A stretch of 64,000 nucleotides of DNA, from contig CAWAWG010000001.1 in assembly GCA_963785645.1 (NCBI GenBank), positions 62,001 to 126,000 on the forward strand. The letters are read 5' to 3'. The stretch comes from Trebonia sp963785645. Lineage in GTDB: Bacteria > Actinomycetota > Actinomycetes > Streptosporangiales > Streptosporangiaceae. The notes under the pieces are model-generated. The model had not been told where the DNA came from. It did not search any database and saw nothing but the letters and a program-made list of their open reading frames with translations. A program made the position numbers and the translations under genes. Shown here one piece after another: positions 36,022 to 44,250 of the stretch. Each line of letters starts with the position of its first letter. Within the stretch, counting starts at the first letter, position 1.

Positions 36022-37319
36022 ATGAATGGCGCCCGTCACGGCTCCGCCGCCAGTCCGTTCAAGCAGCCCAAGGCGGTCTTCGCGGTCGCGTTCGCCTGCG
36101 TGGTGTCCTTCATGGGCATCGGCCTCGTCGACCCGATCCTGCCCGCGATCTCGAACCAGCTGCACGCCTCGCCAAGCGAGACCACTCTGCTGTTCACGTC
36201 GTACCTCGTCGTGACCGCCGTCGCGATGCTGATCACCAACTGGGTGTCCAGCCGGATCGGCGCCAAGCGGACGCTGATCGCCGGCCTGGTGCTGATCGTG
36301 GCGTTCGCGGCACTGGCCGGATCGTCGAACTCGATCGGCAGCATCATCGGGTTCCGGGCCGGCTGGGGCGTGGGGAACGCCCTGTTTATCGCGACCTCGC
36401 TCGCGGTCATCGTCGCGTCGGCGAGCGGCGGCTTCGCCGGGGCCGTCGTGCTCTACGAGACCGCGCTCGGCCTCGGCATCGCGGTCGGACCGCTTGTCGG
36501 CGGAACGCTCGGCGAGATCTCCTGGCGCGGTCCCTTCTACGGCGTCTCCGTGCTGATGGCGATCGCGCTCATCGCCACCGTGGTGCTGGTCGAGAAGACG
36601 CCGAAGCCCGCGCACGCGACGAGCCTCACCGCGCCGTTCAAGGCGCTCAGGCACCGCGGCCTGCTTACCATGGCGCTCACCGCACTCTGCTACAACTGGG
36701 GCTTCTTCACGATCCTCGGGTACGCGCCGTTCCCGATGGGGCTGTCGCCGATCAGGCTCGGCCTCGTGTTCTTCGGCTGGGGTACCTTCGTCGCGCTGTT
36801 CGCGGTGTTCGGCGCGCCGTGGCTCCAGGCCAGGCTCGGCATCGCCCGGACCATGTACATCAACCTGTCGGTGTTCGCCCTGATCACGCTCGGCATCGCC
36901 ATCTGGACGCTGAACAAGCGGCGCTGATCATCCTGGTGATCTTGTCGGGCATCGTCTGCGGCGTGAACAACACGGTCACCACCCAGGCGGTCATGACCGT
37001 GTCCCCGGTGGAACGCCCGGTCGCGTCGGCCGCGTACAGCTTCGTGCGCTTCATCGGCGGCGGCCTGGCCCCCTACGTGGCCGGCCGGCTCGTGGTCGAC
37101 GTGAACATCCACTTCCCGTTCTACATCGGCGCCGGCGCGGTAGTGCTCGGCATCGCCATCCTCGCCACCGCCCACGGCCTGCTCGGCGAGGCCGAACGGA
37201 CCCAGGCGGCGGCCGCGGAAGCCGCCATCGCGCACGGCCCGGAATCCGCCGAGGCGACAGCCGAGCGCGAGCTTGAGGCCGAGGAGAGGGCCGAGGCCCT
37301 CTCCGGCGACGCCGACTGA
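36022..37319 (+). pseudogene. MFS multidrug efflux transporter, one frameshift
   Basis: AAGGAG precedes ATG 36022. The first frame gives ~300 aa with nine or so helices (FMGIGLVDPILPAISNQLHAS, MFS motif A-like NWVSSRIGAKRTLI, GFRAGWGVGNALFIA), then stops at 36927. Near 36917 one G appears lost (AAGCGGCGCTG); restoring it gives ALIILVILSGIVCGVNNTV, VERPVASAAYSFVRFIGGGLAPY and the last helices, ending at 37319 with an Ala/Glu-rich tail. The combined ~432-aa protein is a 12-helix proton-driven exporter. Partner of the upstream MarR. Decay versus sequencing error is open. Confidence 0.82.
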
Positions 37320-37341
37320 AGACAAGATCAAAACCGCTCTC

Positions 37342-37530
37342 CCGAACGAGTCCGGCTTACTGCCCCGGGCAGATGACGAAGGAAACCCACTCGACTGCCC
37401 GCGTGCTCCCCGCTTTGCTGACCCGGCGGCCATTGTTTGCTTACCCGGTGCCCATGATCGTCGTGTTTGCTTACGAAATGACCATGATCGCGTCCGGTTT
37501 GCGGCAAATGCGGCACCGTCGGCTAAGTAA
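37342..37530 (+). repeat. Dispersed element copy C followed by a ~165-bp repeat (copy 1)
   Basis: CCGAACGAGTCCGG at 37342-37355 is copy C of the short element. From about 37366 to 37530 comes a second repeat whose reverse complement is at 47213-47396, roughly three quarters identical; exact shared words include CATTGTTTGCTTA, GGTGCCCATGATCGTCGT and TGCGGCAAAT. TTTGCTTAC recurs inside it at ~25-30-base steps. Both readings lack a convincing ribosome site or codon pattern, so I treat it as non-coding. Confidence 0.65.
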
Positions 37531-37572
37531 AGATGAGTTGAGTGGCCACGGAGTAAGCTCCTGGCCCCACCG

Positions 37573-38306
37573 CTATTGTCCGCGGGAGGAGGAGACGAGC
37601 GACGCGAATACCACGACCGAGCTGAGGTAATGGCCGGTCGAGGGGTCGAAGTCGCCGCCGCAGGTGATAAGCCTGAGCGCGGCGTAATGAGCCGGGGCGT
37701 AAATGATATTCGCCGGGTATTTGTCTTTGGCGTATTCCCGCACACCAGTCACGCGGAAGACAGCAGTTATTCCGTCGGCCAGCGTCACGTCGATGTGATT
37801 GCCGGGATGCAGCGCGCCGAGCCGGAAAAAAACCGCCGGTCCACGGTAACTGTCCACGTGGCCTTCGATGACGGCCGTCCCGACCTGGCCGGGCGTAACC
37901 GAGTACTTGTACCAGGCGGCCTCGTTGGCGCTCGTAACGAGGTTAGGCACCTGAATCGTGCCGTCCTTGTTGAGCCCGAGGTCGAGCAGTTTCGACTGGA
38001 CGCCTATCTCGGGGATGGAGACCGACACCGGCGGCGACTGGTGCAGGGCCGGCCCTTCGCGGCTCCCGGTCCGATGTTCCCGGCGGCCGATGCCGCGGGA
38101 GACGGCGCGTGCTGCTGCGCCAGCAGTGCGACGAGGATGGCCACGGCGCCGCCGACGGTCAGGGAGATCCCGGCAAACCCCGTCAGCCTGACCCGGCCTC
38201 GGCCGCGTGGCGGCGCCTGCGGCGCGAACTGGCTGTCGGGCCAGGTCATGACCACGCGCAGCCCGGCGATACGCGGCCAGCGTCCCATATCGCGCGCCTT
38301 CCCCAC
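37573..38306 (-). CDS. Class F (E/F-type) sortase, probable single frameshift
   Basis: Two overlapping frames make one sortase. From ATG 38306 (or 38288): MGRWPRIAGLRVV, then a membrane helix LTGFAGISLTVGGAVAILVALL and a linker; from about 38065 the catalytic domain continues in another frame: PVSVSIPEIGVQSKLLDLGLNKDG, AAWYKYSVTPGQVGTAVIEGHVD (catalytic His), ITAVFRVTGVREYAKD, LRLITCGGDFDPSTGHY (catalytic Cys). An Arg is expected in strand 8, and none is plain beyond the Cys, so check the C-terminus. One missing C in GCCGC-GAAG would explain the break. Sortases attach surface proteins to the envelope. The divergent Ser/Thr-rich protein at 38652 is a candidate substrate. Confidence 0.78.
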
Positions 38307-38651
38307 ACCTTCCGCAAGGCCTGTTACTGGCGTAGCCTAATGTTTCGATGGGAAACACGCTATTGCCCGTCCGTGCCGTTCATGGGCGGGCATCAATATG
38401 GTTGGCTGCGCGGCCGTTTCGCGTACCGGGAAATGCGCTGGTCAGCGTGCCTGGTGGTCGCCGGATGGCCGATTCTCCCTTTACCTGCCCGCCCGGACGG
38501 TTGATGTCTGGCGCTGGGGAAATTCATTACCTGCAGGGTTGTTGCCGCCGGGAGCGCCCCCAAGTACCCCCGGTGTCTGGTGCAAGTCTCAATAGCAGAG
38601 GCATGCCCAATGGAAAATCGAATTTATCGGACACGCATTCGAGGAGGGTTC
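38307..38651. other. Divergent intergenic region between sortase and its candidate substrate
   Basis: 345 bases of lower-than-average GC (e.g. CTAATGTTTCGATGGGAAACACG near 38337). It must carry both promoters. No clear promoter, palindrome or RNA was recognised, and no ORF here has a credible ribosome site. Confidence 0.5.
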
Positions 38652-39299
38652 ATGAAGATGCGCCTTACCCCGCCCGACCCGGCTCCGGGTGCGTGGCTGA
38701 TGGCGGGCCGCTCGGCCGCCGGGGTGGTTCTCCTCGCGGTGGCGGTTTCCGCCTGCAGCGGCGGCGGCAGCAGCGGGTCGTCGGTGCCGTCGGTCTTCAC
38801 GCCGACAACACAGACGAGCGGGCATTCCACGAGCGGTCCGGGCACGCGCACCCCGTCGCCCACCGGAGGCGGCGGGTCGAAGTCCTCGCACCAGGCCAGT
38901 CATTCGAGCGGCGCAGGCAGCGCGTCGGCCCATGCCCCTTCCTCCTCGTCGCATGCCTCGGCTTCATCCTCGGCCTCGTCGCACGCGTCGGGCTCGGCAA
39001 CGCCGACTCCCGCCCGTAGCAGCGCGACCCCCGCCCAGACGCACACGGCAACCCCGACCCACACAGCAAGCACGACCCACACGGCGGCCCCGGCGAGTCC
39101 CGCCTACCCCACGGCCGCGCCGCAGACCGGAGGCGGCGGCACGGCGGGACTCCAGGACGGTCTCCTGTTCGGGGTCGGCGGCCTGTCGGTCTTCGCCGGC
39201 CTCGGTACCCTCGCCTACCGCAGGCGCCTCTCCCGCAAGTTCGGCATCGGCCGGACCACCCCGCAAGACCGGCCAGACCGAGAACCGGCCGACCGCTAG
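38652..39299 (+). CDS. Ser/Thr-rich secreted surface protein with sortase-like C-terminal signal
   Basis: Protein of 215 aa from ATG 38652 (GAGGAGGG four to eleven bases upstream). N-terminal signal with a lipobox-like VAVSACSG (Cys ~36 could be lipidated). The next ~110 residues are almost only Ser, Thr, Ala, His, Pro and Gly (SSSSHASASSSASSHASG, THTATPTHTAS), a wall-spanning stalk. The C-terminus has the tripartite sorting layout: APQTGGGG, hydrophobic LLFGVGGLSVFAGLGTL, then RRRLSRK. APQTG replaces LPxTG. Divergent from a class F sortase, which suggests enzyme and substrate. If both lipidation and sorting signals operate, anchoring would be dual, which is odd. Confidence 0.72.
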   Translation: MKMRLTPPDPAPGAWLMAGRSAAGVVLLAVAVSACSGGGSSGSSVPSVFTPTTQTSGHSTSGPGTRTPSPTGGGGSKSSHQASHSSGAGSASAHAPSSSSHASASSSASSHASGSATPTPARSSATPAQTHTATPTHTASTTHTAAPASPAYPTAAPQTGGGGTAGLQDGLLFGVGGLSVFAGLGTLAYRRRLSRKFGIGRTTPQDRPDREPADR

Positions 39300-39305
39300 C
39301 CGTTT

Positions 39306-39743
39306 CTACCTCCGCCGCCCGATCCGGAGGAAGACCAGCCCGAGGATCACGACGGGGACCAGCCAGCCGATGCCCCCGTGGGCGTGACCATGGACGCCGA
39401 ACAGGCCGCCGGCAATGATCGCCGCGACAACAAAGGCGAGGATGATGCGTCCCGCCGGCAGGAAGTTCGGGCGGGGCGGTGCGCCCGGGGTGAACGCCGG
39501 GTCCGGCGTGGGGAACGCGGCCCGCGGCGAGACCACCGCGCCCCGCGGCGGCAGGTCGGTGAACAGTCCGTTGAGGTCGATCCCGGTGCGAGCCTGAAGC
39601 GCCCGGCCGGACCGCTCGTCGAACTCATCCTGGGTGATCCGTCCGGCCTGAAAGTGCTCGCTCAGCTCGGCGACGGCCTGGTCCCGCTCGGCATCCGACA
39701 CCCGGATGTCGCCGCGCGAGAAGCCCCTCGTACCCGTGTCCAT
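39306..39743 (-). CDS. DUF1707/SHOCT-like membrane protein
   Basis: Protein of 145 aa from ATG 39743 (GAGGGGA upstream). N-terminal DUF1707 domain: IRVSDAERDQAVAELSEHFQAGRITQDEFDERSGRALQARTGIDLNGLFTDLP, then a Pro-rich linker and two short membrane helices (IILAFVVAAIIAGGLFGV; GWLVPVVILGLVFL) ending in RIGRRR. Close paralogue of 42875-43327. DUF1707 is widespread in actinomycetes and of unknown function; it is often seen near two-component or cell-envelope genes, as here. Convergent with the Ser/Thr-rich protein gene (6-base gap). Confidence 0.88.
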   Translation of the reverse strand: MDTGTRGFSRGDIRVSDAERDQAVAELSEHFQAGRITQDEFDERSGRALQARTGIDLNGLFTDLPPRGAVVSPRAAFPTPDPAFTPGAPPRPNFLPAGRIILAFVVAAIIAGGLFGVHGHAHGGIGWLVPVVILGLVFLRIGRRR

Positions 39744-39972
39744 CGCTGATGTCCCCTCGTTCGACTCGGTGCCCGGTGCCCGTTGCATAGTCCTGGCATC
39801 CGCCACACTACGGACCCGGCGACGCCGTGCCATCGGCCAAAAAGTTGATTTACGACTACTACCGCGGGTTGACGGACGGATGGATATCAATAACAAACCC
39901 CAACCAACTGCCTCATAACTAGTCTTAGTCCTACGAAAGCCCCTTGAGGTGTCACCCGGAGGGATGTCAACG

Positions 39973-40584
39973 ATGATGACCAAGAAGACCATCGGTACCA
40001 CCGCCCTGGCCAGCGGACTCGCATCCGGAGCCCTGGTTGTCGGCCTTGCTCTCCCCGCGTCCGCCTCCGTTGCCGCCCCCGCGGCAACCGCCGCAGCTGC
40101 CGCCGCGCCCGCCGTCACCGGTTCGCCGGTGCCGGAAGTGGCGCTCAAGGGGTGGCCGGTGCTGCGCCAGGGTTCGAACAGCACCTGGCCCAAGGTCACC
40201 GTCCGCTCGCTGCAGTACCTGCTGGACGCCCACGGTGCGAAACTCCCGGCCGACGGCATCTTCGGCGCGAAGACGACCGCGGCCGTAGCGGCGTTCCAGC
40301 GCGCGCACCGCCTGACCGCCGACGGCGTGGTCGGCGCCCAGACCTGGGGTGCCCTCATCGTCACGGTCAAGCTCGGCAGCACCGGGTACGCCGTCCGGGC
40401 CGTGCAGGACCAGATTGACTACCGAGCCGCCAAGTACCACGTCTCGGTGGCCGTCGACGGCATCTTCGGCCCGACGACCCAGCTGGCGGTCCGCGCCTTC
40501 CAGGCGGCCGGGGGAGTCGCCGCCGACGGCATCGTCGGCCCGGTCACCTGGCAGGCCCTGGTCGACGAGTCCCCCGTCGCCTGA
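39973..40584 (+). CDS. Secreted peptidoglycan-binding protein (two PG_binding_1 domains)
   Basis: Protein of 203 aa from ATG 39973, nine bases after GGAGGG; ATG 39964 is too close to that site. Signal peptide KKTIGTTALASGLASGALVVGLALPASASVAAPA with an ASA-type cleavage site. Two tandem peptidoglycan-binding domains follow: VRSLQYLLDAHGAKLPADGIFGAKTTAAVAAFQRAHRLTADGVVG and VRAVQDQIDY...VDGIFGPTTQLAVRAFQAAGGVAADGIVGPVTWQALV, each with the DGxFGxxT-AVxxFQ motif. No catalytic domain, so it should simply bind the wall. A terminator hairpin follows a 17-bp tandem duplication over the stop codon. Confidence 0.92.
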   Translation: MMTKKTIGTTALASGLASGALVVGLALPASASVAAPAATAAAAAAPAVTGSPVPEVALKGWPVLRQGSNSTWPKVTVRSLQYLLDAHGAKLPADGIFGAKTTAAVAAFQRAHRLTADGVVGAQTWGALIVTVKLGSTGYAVRAVQDQIDYRAAKYHVSVAVDGIFGPTTQLAVRAFQAAGGVAADGIVGPVTWQALVDESPVA

Positions 40585-40602
40585 GGTCCCCCGTCGCCTG
40601 AG
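40569..40602 (+). repeat. Exact 17-bp tandem duplication across a stop codon
   Basis: GTCCCCCGTCGCCTGAG occurs at 40569-40585 and again at 40586-40602. The first copy contains the TGA of the peptidoglycan-binding gene, so the duplication does not change the protein. Looks recent. Confidence 0.9.
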
Positions 40603-40618
40603 GTCAAGTCAATCCGAA

Positions 40619-40654
40619 CGGGTGCGTGGCTCCGTCGCCGGGGCCACGCACCCG
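40619..40654 (+). terminator. 12-bp hairpin terminator
   Basis: CGGGTGCGTGGC (40619-40630) and GCCACGCACCCG (40643-40654) around a 12-base loop, between the convergent peptidoglycan-binding (+) and MMPL (-) genes; usable in both directions. Confidence 0.75.
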
Positions 40655-40674
40655 AACGCACTCGCGATGACCGG

Positions 40675-42821
40675 TCAGCGCCGGGAAGGCCACCAGACTC
40701 GCTTGCCGATCGTGAGCAGGCTGGCCGGGACGAGCACGGTGCGCACGACCAGCGTGTCGAGCAGCACCCCCAGCGCCACGGCGGTGCCGACCTCGGCGAT
40801 GCTGACCTGCGGGATCTGGGTAAGCGCGGCGAAGGTGCCCGCGAGTACGATGCCCGCCGCCGTGATCACCCCGCCGGTGACCCCAAGGGCGCGCAGGGTG
40901 CCGTCGCGCAGCCCAAGTCCGCGCGACTCCTCACGGATCCGCGCGGACAAGAAGATGTTGTAGTCGACCCCGAGCGCCACCAGGAAGATGAAGATGTAGA
41001 TCGGGATGCACCGACTGCACGCCCGGCGAAACCGAGCCCGTGCCACAGCAGGCTTGACAGCCCGAATGCGGCCGCGAAACTGAGCGCCGTGGTCAGCACC
41101 AGGACGACCGGTGCGACAATCGCCTGCAGGAGCAGCGCGATGATCACCAGGATCACCGCGAGCACCAGCGGGACGATGATGGCGTCGTCACGACCCGCCG
41201 TCTGGGTCTCGTCGTACGCGATGGCCGGGTTACCGCCGACAAGCGCATTCGGAGCTTCCTGCGAGAGCCGCTGGCGCAGGCCCACGATGGCCGTTGTCCC
41301 CGCCGGGCCGAACGGGTCCACCGACAGGGTCACGGAGTAACTGTCGTAGCCCTCGACCGGGGCACCGGGCGCCACCGAGCTGACGCCCGGCGTAGCGTGT
41401 GCGGCGGCCGCGGCGGCACCCGCCTCGCCCGGCGGTGCGAGCAGCACGAGCGGGTTGCTCTCGCCCGTGGGGAAGTGCGCGGTGAGCAGCCGCTCCCCGA
41501 TCGACGCTACCCGCGTTGCCCTTCACGTTGTCGACCGGGTTGTTGTCGATGTGCAGCGATGCGCAGGCCGGCGCACGCCGCGCCGAGTGCCACGATGAAC
41601 ACGAGCGCGGTAGCGGCGGGATGGCGGGCGACCCGCGCGCCGATGCCGGCCCAGATCCGGGACTCCTCGCGGCCTGGTCAGCCCCCGCGCGCGGTATCCG
41701 GGGCCAGAACGCCGCCCGCCCGATGACGAGCAGCAGCGCGGGCAGGAACGTGGCCTGCGCGAGGAACGCGGCGACGATGCCGACCGCGCCAACCGGGCCG
41801 AGCCCGTGCAGCGAGGCGGAGTCGGCGGTCAGCAGGCAGAGCATCGCGCAGGTCACCGTGGCGGCGGAGGCGGCGAGCGTGGGCAGCGTGGCGCGCAGCG
41901 CGGTCGCCATCGCGCCCTCGGTCGTAGCATGGTGCCGCAGCTCTTCCCGGTACCGGTGCACCAGCAGCAGCGCGTAGTCACTGGCCGCGCCGAAGACCAG
42001 CACGATCAGGATGTCGGCGGACAGGCTGGACACCGTCAGGCCCGCGTTGGCCAGGCCGTGGGCGGACGCCTGGGCGACGATGATCGCGCCGACCGCGCCG
42101 ACCAGCGGCAGCAGCCACAGGACGGGGGAGCGGTAGACGAGCAGCAGGATGACCGCCACGATGATCAGCGCCGTGAGCAGCAGGGCGGTCTGCTGGTTGC
42201 CGGAGCTGGTATCGGCGTTCACCGCCGCGGACCCGGTCACCGCGCCGGCGAGCCCGGCCGGCGCCCGGCTGCGGGCCCGGCGATCGCGTCGCGGATGGCC
42301 CGCACCGCGTTGCGGTCGGTATCGTCCGAACCCGCCTGCCCGGTGATGTTCACGGTGAACGCCGCGGCCTTGCCGTCGGACGACAGTTGCGGCGCGCCGG
42401 GCTCGGCCAGGCCGGCGACGTGACCGGCCAGGTTCGCGACGGCACCGCGCGCCGCGGCGACAGTGGCCTGGTCGGCCGGCGTCAGGCTGCCGTTGCCGCG
42501 CGCGAAGACGACGATGGCGGTGTCGGTCTCCGGCTGCCCGCTGGTGTGCCCTGCCGCCCGTGCTGTGGCCTGCGCGGCGGCCTGCTGGAGCAGCACGACC
42601 TTGGTCGAGGCGGCCGAGGCAGGCAGGTAAGCCGAGGCGCCGTCGTTGGTTGCCTTCGACAGGCTGCTTGACAGCCCGTTGAGCGCCACGATGGCGAGGA
42701 TCCAGACGATCACCACCGGCCAGCGCAGCCGGCGCAGCGTCGTCGCGAGCCGGTCGCCCGGCGTTCTCGGGCCCCGGCGGGTACCGCCGTTTTGGGCATA
42801 GGTCATCGGAGCGGTGTCCAT
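40675..42821 (-). pseudogene. MMPL/RND-family membrane transporter, about five frameshifts
   Basis: Fragments in three frames assemble into one MmpL/YdfJ-like protein of ~715 aa. Start ATG 42821: RRLRWPVVIVWILAIVALNG (TM1), periplasmic KVVLLQQAAAQATARAAGH region; then QQTALLLTALIIVAVILLLVYRSP, SADILIVLVFGAASDYALLLVHRYREELR (MMPL GxxxDY signature) and IGRAAFWPR. Next come a second TM, LAPPGEAGAAAAAAHATPG, DAIIVPLVLAVILVIIALLLQA, and IYIFIFLVALGVDYNIFLSARIREE (second GxDY) to IGKRVWWPSRR. Frame breaks fall near 42260, 41670, 41550, 41500 and 41020. As read it cannot work; either a dead lipid/drug exporter or a patch of base-calling errors. The ATG has no visible ribosome site. Confidence 0.8.
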
Positions 42822-42837
42822 GTGGTCAGCTGCTTTC

Positions 42838-42867
42838 GGGAGAAAGGGGAGAAAGGGGGGAGGGGGG
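42838..42867 (+). repeat. G-run tract with G-quadruplex pattern
   Basis: Four G-runs (GGG, GGGG, GGGGGG, GGGGGG) separated by AGAAA, AGAAA and A fit the G3+N1-7 quadruplex rule. It lies between the DUF1707 stop and the MMPL start, on the strand opposite to both genes. Confidence 0.6.
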
Positions 42868-42874
42868 CGCCAGG

Positions 42875-43327
42875 TTAGCGGCGGCGGCTCAGCCGCAGAA
42901 AGACGAGGCAGAGGACCGCGACGGGCACGAGCCAGCCGAGTCCCTGGTGGCCGAAGTTGACGGCCACGTTCCCGCCGGCCAGGTTCCCGACGATGAGCAC
43001 CGCGATCACGCAGGCGATGACGGCGCGGGCGGTGAGCGGTCGGCCCGCCCGCCGTCCAACCGCCCGTGGTCCGTCGGCGCCGGCCGGGACGGCGGGACTG
43101 ACCGGGGCCCCCGGCGTGGGGATCGTGGTCTTCGGCAGGTCGGCGAAGAGCACACTGAGGTCGCTCCCGGTCCTGGCCCGCAGGGCCCGGTCCGACCGGT
43201 CGTCGAATTCCTCGAGCGTCAGCCGGCCGGCCTGGTAGTGCTCACTGAGCTCGGTGACCGCCTGATCGCGCTCGGCGTCAGACAAACGGATAGCACCGTG
43301 CTGGAAGTCCCCCGCTGACGTGTCCAT
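42875..43327 (-). CDS. DUF1707/SHOCT-like membrane protein (second copy)
   Basis: Protein of 150 aa from ATG 43327 (MDTSAGDFQHG). Same plan as 39306-39743: DUF1707 IRLSDAERDQAVTELSEHYQAGRLTLEEFDDRSDRALRARTGSDLSVLFADLP, a linker, and two helices ending RLSRRR. The two copies share the motif ISDAERD...LSEHxQAGR and the GWLVPV-x-LxLVFLR end, so they are paralogues about 3.5 kb apart. It lies immediately upstream of the broken MMPL gene on the same strand and next to a two-component system. Confidence 0.88.
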   Translation of the reverse strand: MDTSAGDFQHGAIRLSDAERDQAVTELSEHYQAGRLTLEEFDDRSDRALRARTGSDLSVLFADLPKTTIPTPGAPVSPAVPAGADGPRAVGRRAGRPLTARAVIACVIAVLIVGNLAGGNVAVNFGHQGLGWLVPVAVLCLVFLRLSRRR

Positions 43328-43428
43328 GTTGCTGCCTCGCTTGGTCCGTGCGGCTGCCGGTGCTGGCATTCGCAACATTAGGGACGAGAGGCGTCCCGGG
43401 CATCGGTCCGCGAACTGACATCCCGATC

Positions 43429-44250
43429 TCAACCCGTGGGTGGAGAGGGCAGAGACGGGGCCGTCAGTTGGGGCGGGGCCGTCGAGTTGGGGAAGGCCAG
43501 GCCGTTGCGGAACGCGTAGCCGACGAGCTGGGCCCGGTCCCGCAGGCCGGTCTTGCTGAAGATGTGGTTGATATGCGTCTTAACCGTCGCCTCGGACACG
43601 AAGAGGGCCGCGGCGATCTCCGCGTTCGATTCCCCGGCGGCGATGTGCGCGAGCACCTCGGCCTCCCGCGGGGTAAGCCCCTCGGCGGTGTCGGCGGTCT
43701 CCGGCGGCCCGCCCTGTCTCCAGGAATCACGGAGTGCCCCGGCATTGCGGGCTCCGCTAGAGTCACCGGGTCCGCCGGGATCGCGGCCGGTGCCGAACCG
43801 GTCCCCGCCGCTCAGCGCGTCGAGCAGCCGCCGCTGCACGGACGGATCGAGTTGCGCGTGCCCGGCCGCCACGTCGGTGATCGCGCGCAGGATCTCGTCC
43901 GCGCCCGCGTCTTTGGTCAGGAAGCCGCGGGCGCCCGCCTGCAGCGCGGAGAAGACCCAGGCGTCGTCGGAGTACGTGGTCAGCACGACGACCGCGCTCT
44001 CTGGCCGCAATCGGCGCAACCGCTCCGTGGCCTCGACGCCGTTGCAGCGTGGCATGTTCAGGTCCATCAGCACGACATCGGGTGCCAGCTCGAGGGCCTG
44101 CCGGACGGCGTCCTCGCCGTCGGTCGCGGCACCGACGACCGTGATTCCGGGCAGCAGGCCGATCAGCGAGACCAGCCCCTCCCTGACGATCTTCTGGTCG
44201 TCGACGATCAGCACCCTGATCCGGCCTGGCTCACCCGCTGCCGCGCTCAT
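43429..44250 (-). CDS. NarL/FixJ-family response regulator
   Basis: Protein of 273 aa from ATG 44250, overlapping the kinase stop as ATGA. Receiver domain: RVLIVDDQKIVREGLVSLIG (acidic pair), VVLMDLNMPRCNGVEAT (phosphoacceptor Asp), VVVLTTYSDDAWV (Thr) and GFLTKDAGADEI (Lys). A ~40-aa Gly/Asp-rich linker leads to a LuxR HTH: LTPREAEVLAHIAAGESNAEIAAALFVSEATVKTHINHIFSKTGLRDRAQLV. Phosphorylated by the sensor kinase encoded directly upstream. Target genes unknown; the neighbouring DUF1707 and MMPL genes are candidates by position. Confidence 0.95.
   Translation of the reverse strand: MSAAAGEPGRIRVLIVDDQKIVREGLVSLIGLLPGITVVGAATDGEDAVRQALELAPDVVLMDLNMPRCNGVEATERLRRLRPESAVVVLTTYSDDAWVFSALQAGARGFLTKDAGADEILRAITDVAAGHAQLDPSVQRRLLDALSGGDRFGTGRDPGGPGDSSGARNAGALRDSWRQGGPPETADTAEGLTPREAEVLAHIAAGESNAEIAAALFVSEATVKTHINHIFSKTGLRDRAQLVGYAFRNGLAFPNSTAPPQLTAPSLPSPPTG

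Noticed and set aside
37366..37530. Repeat read as a CRISPR-like array
   Set aside because: TTTGCTTAC recurrences are too short and irregular, and no cas genes are nearby.
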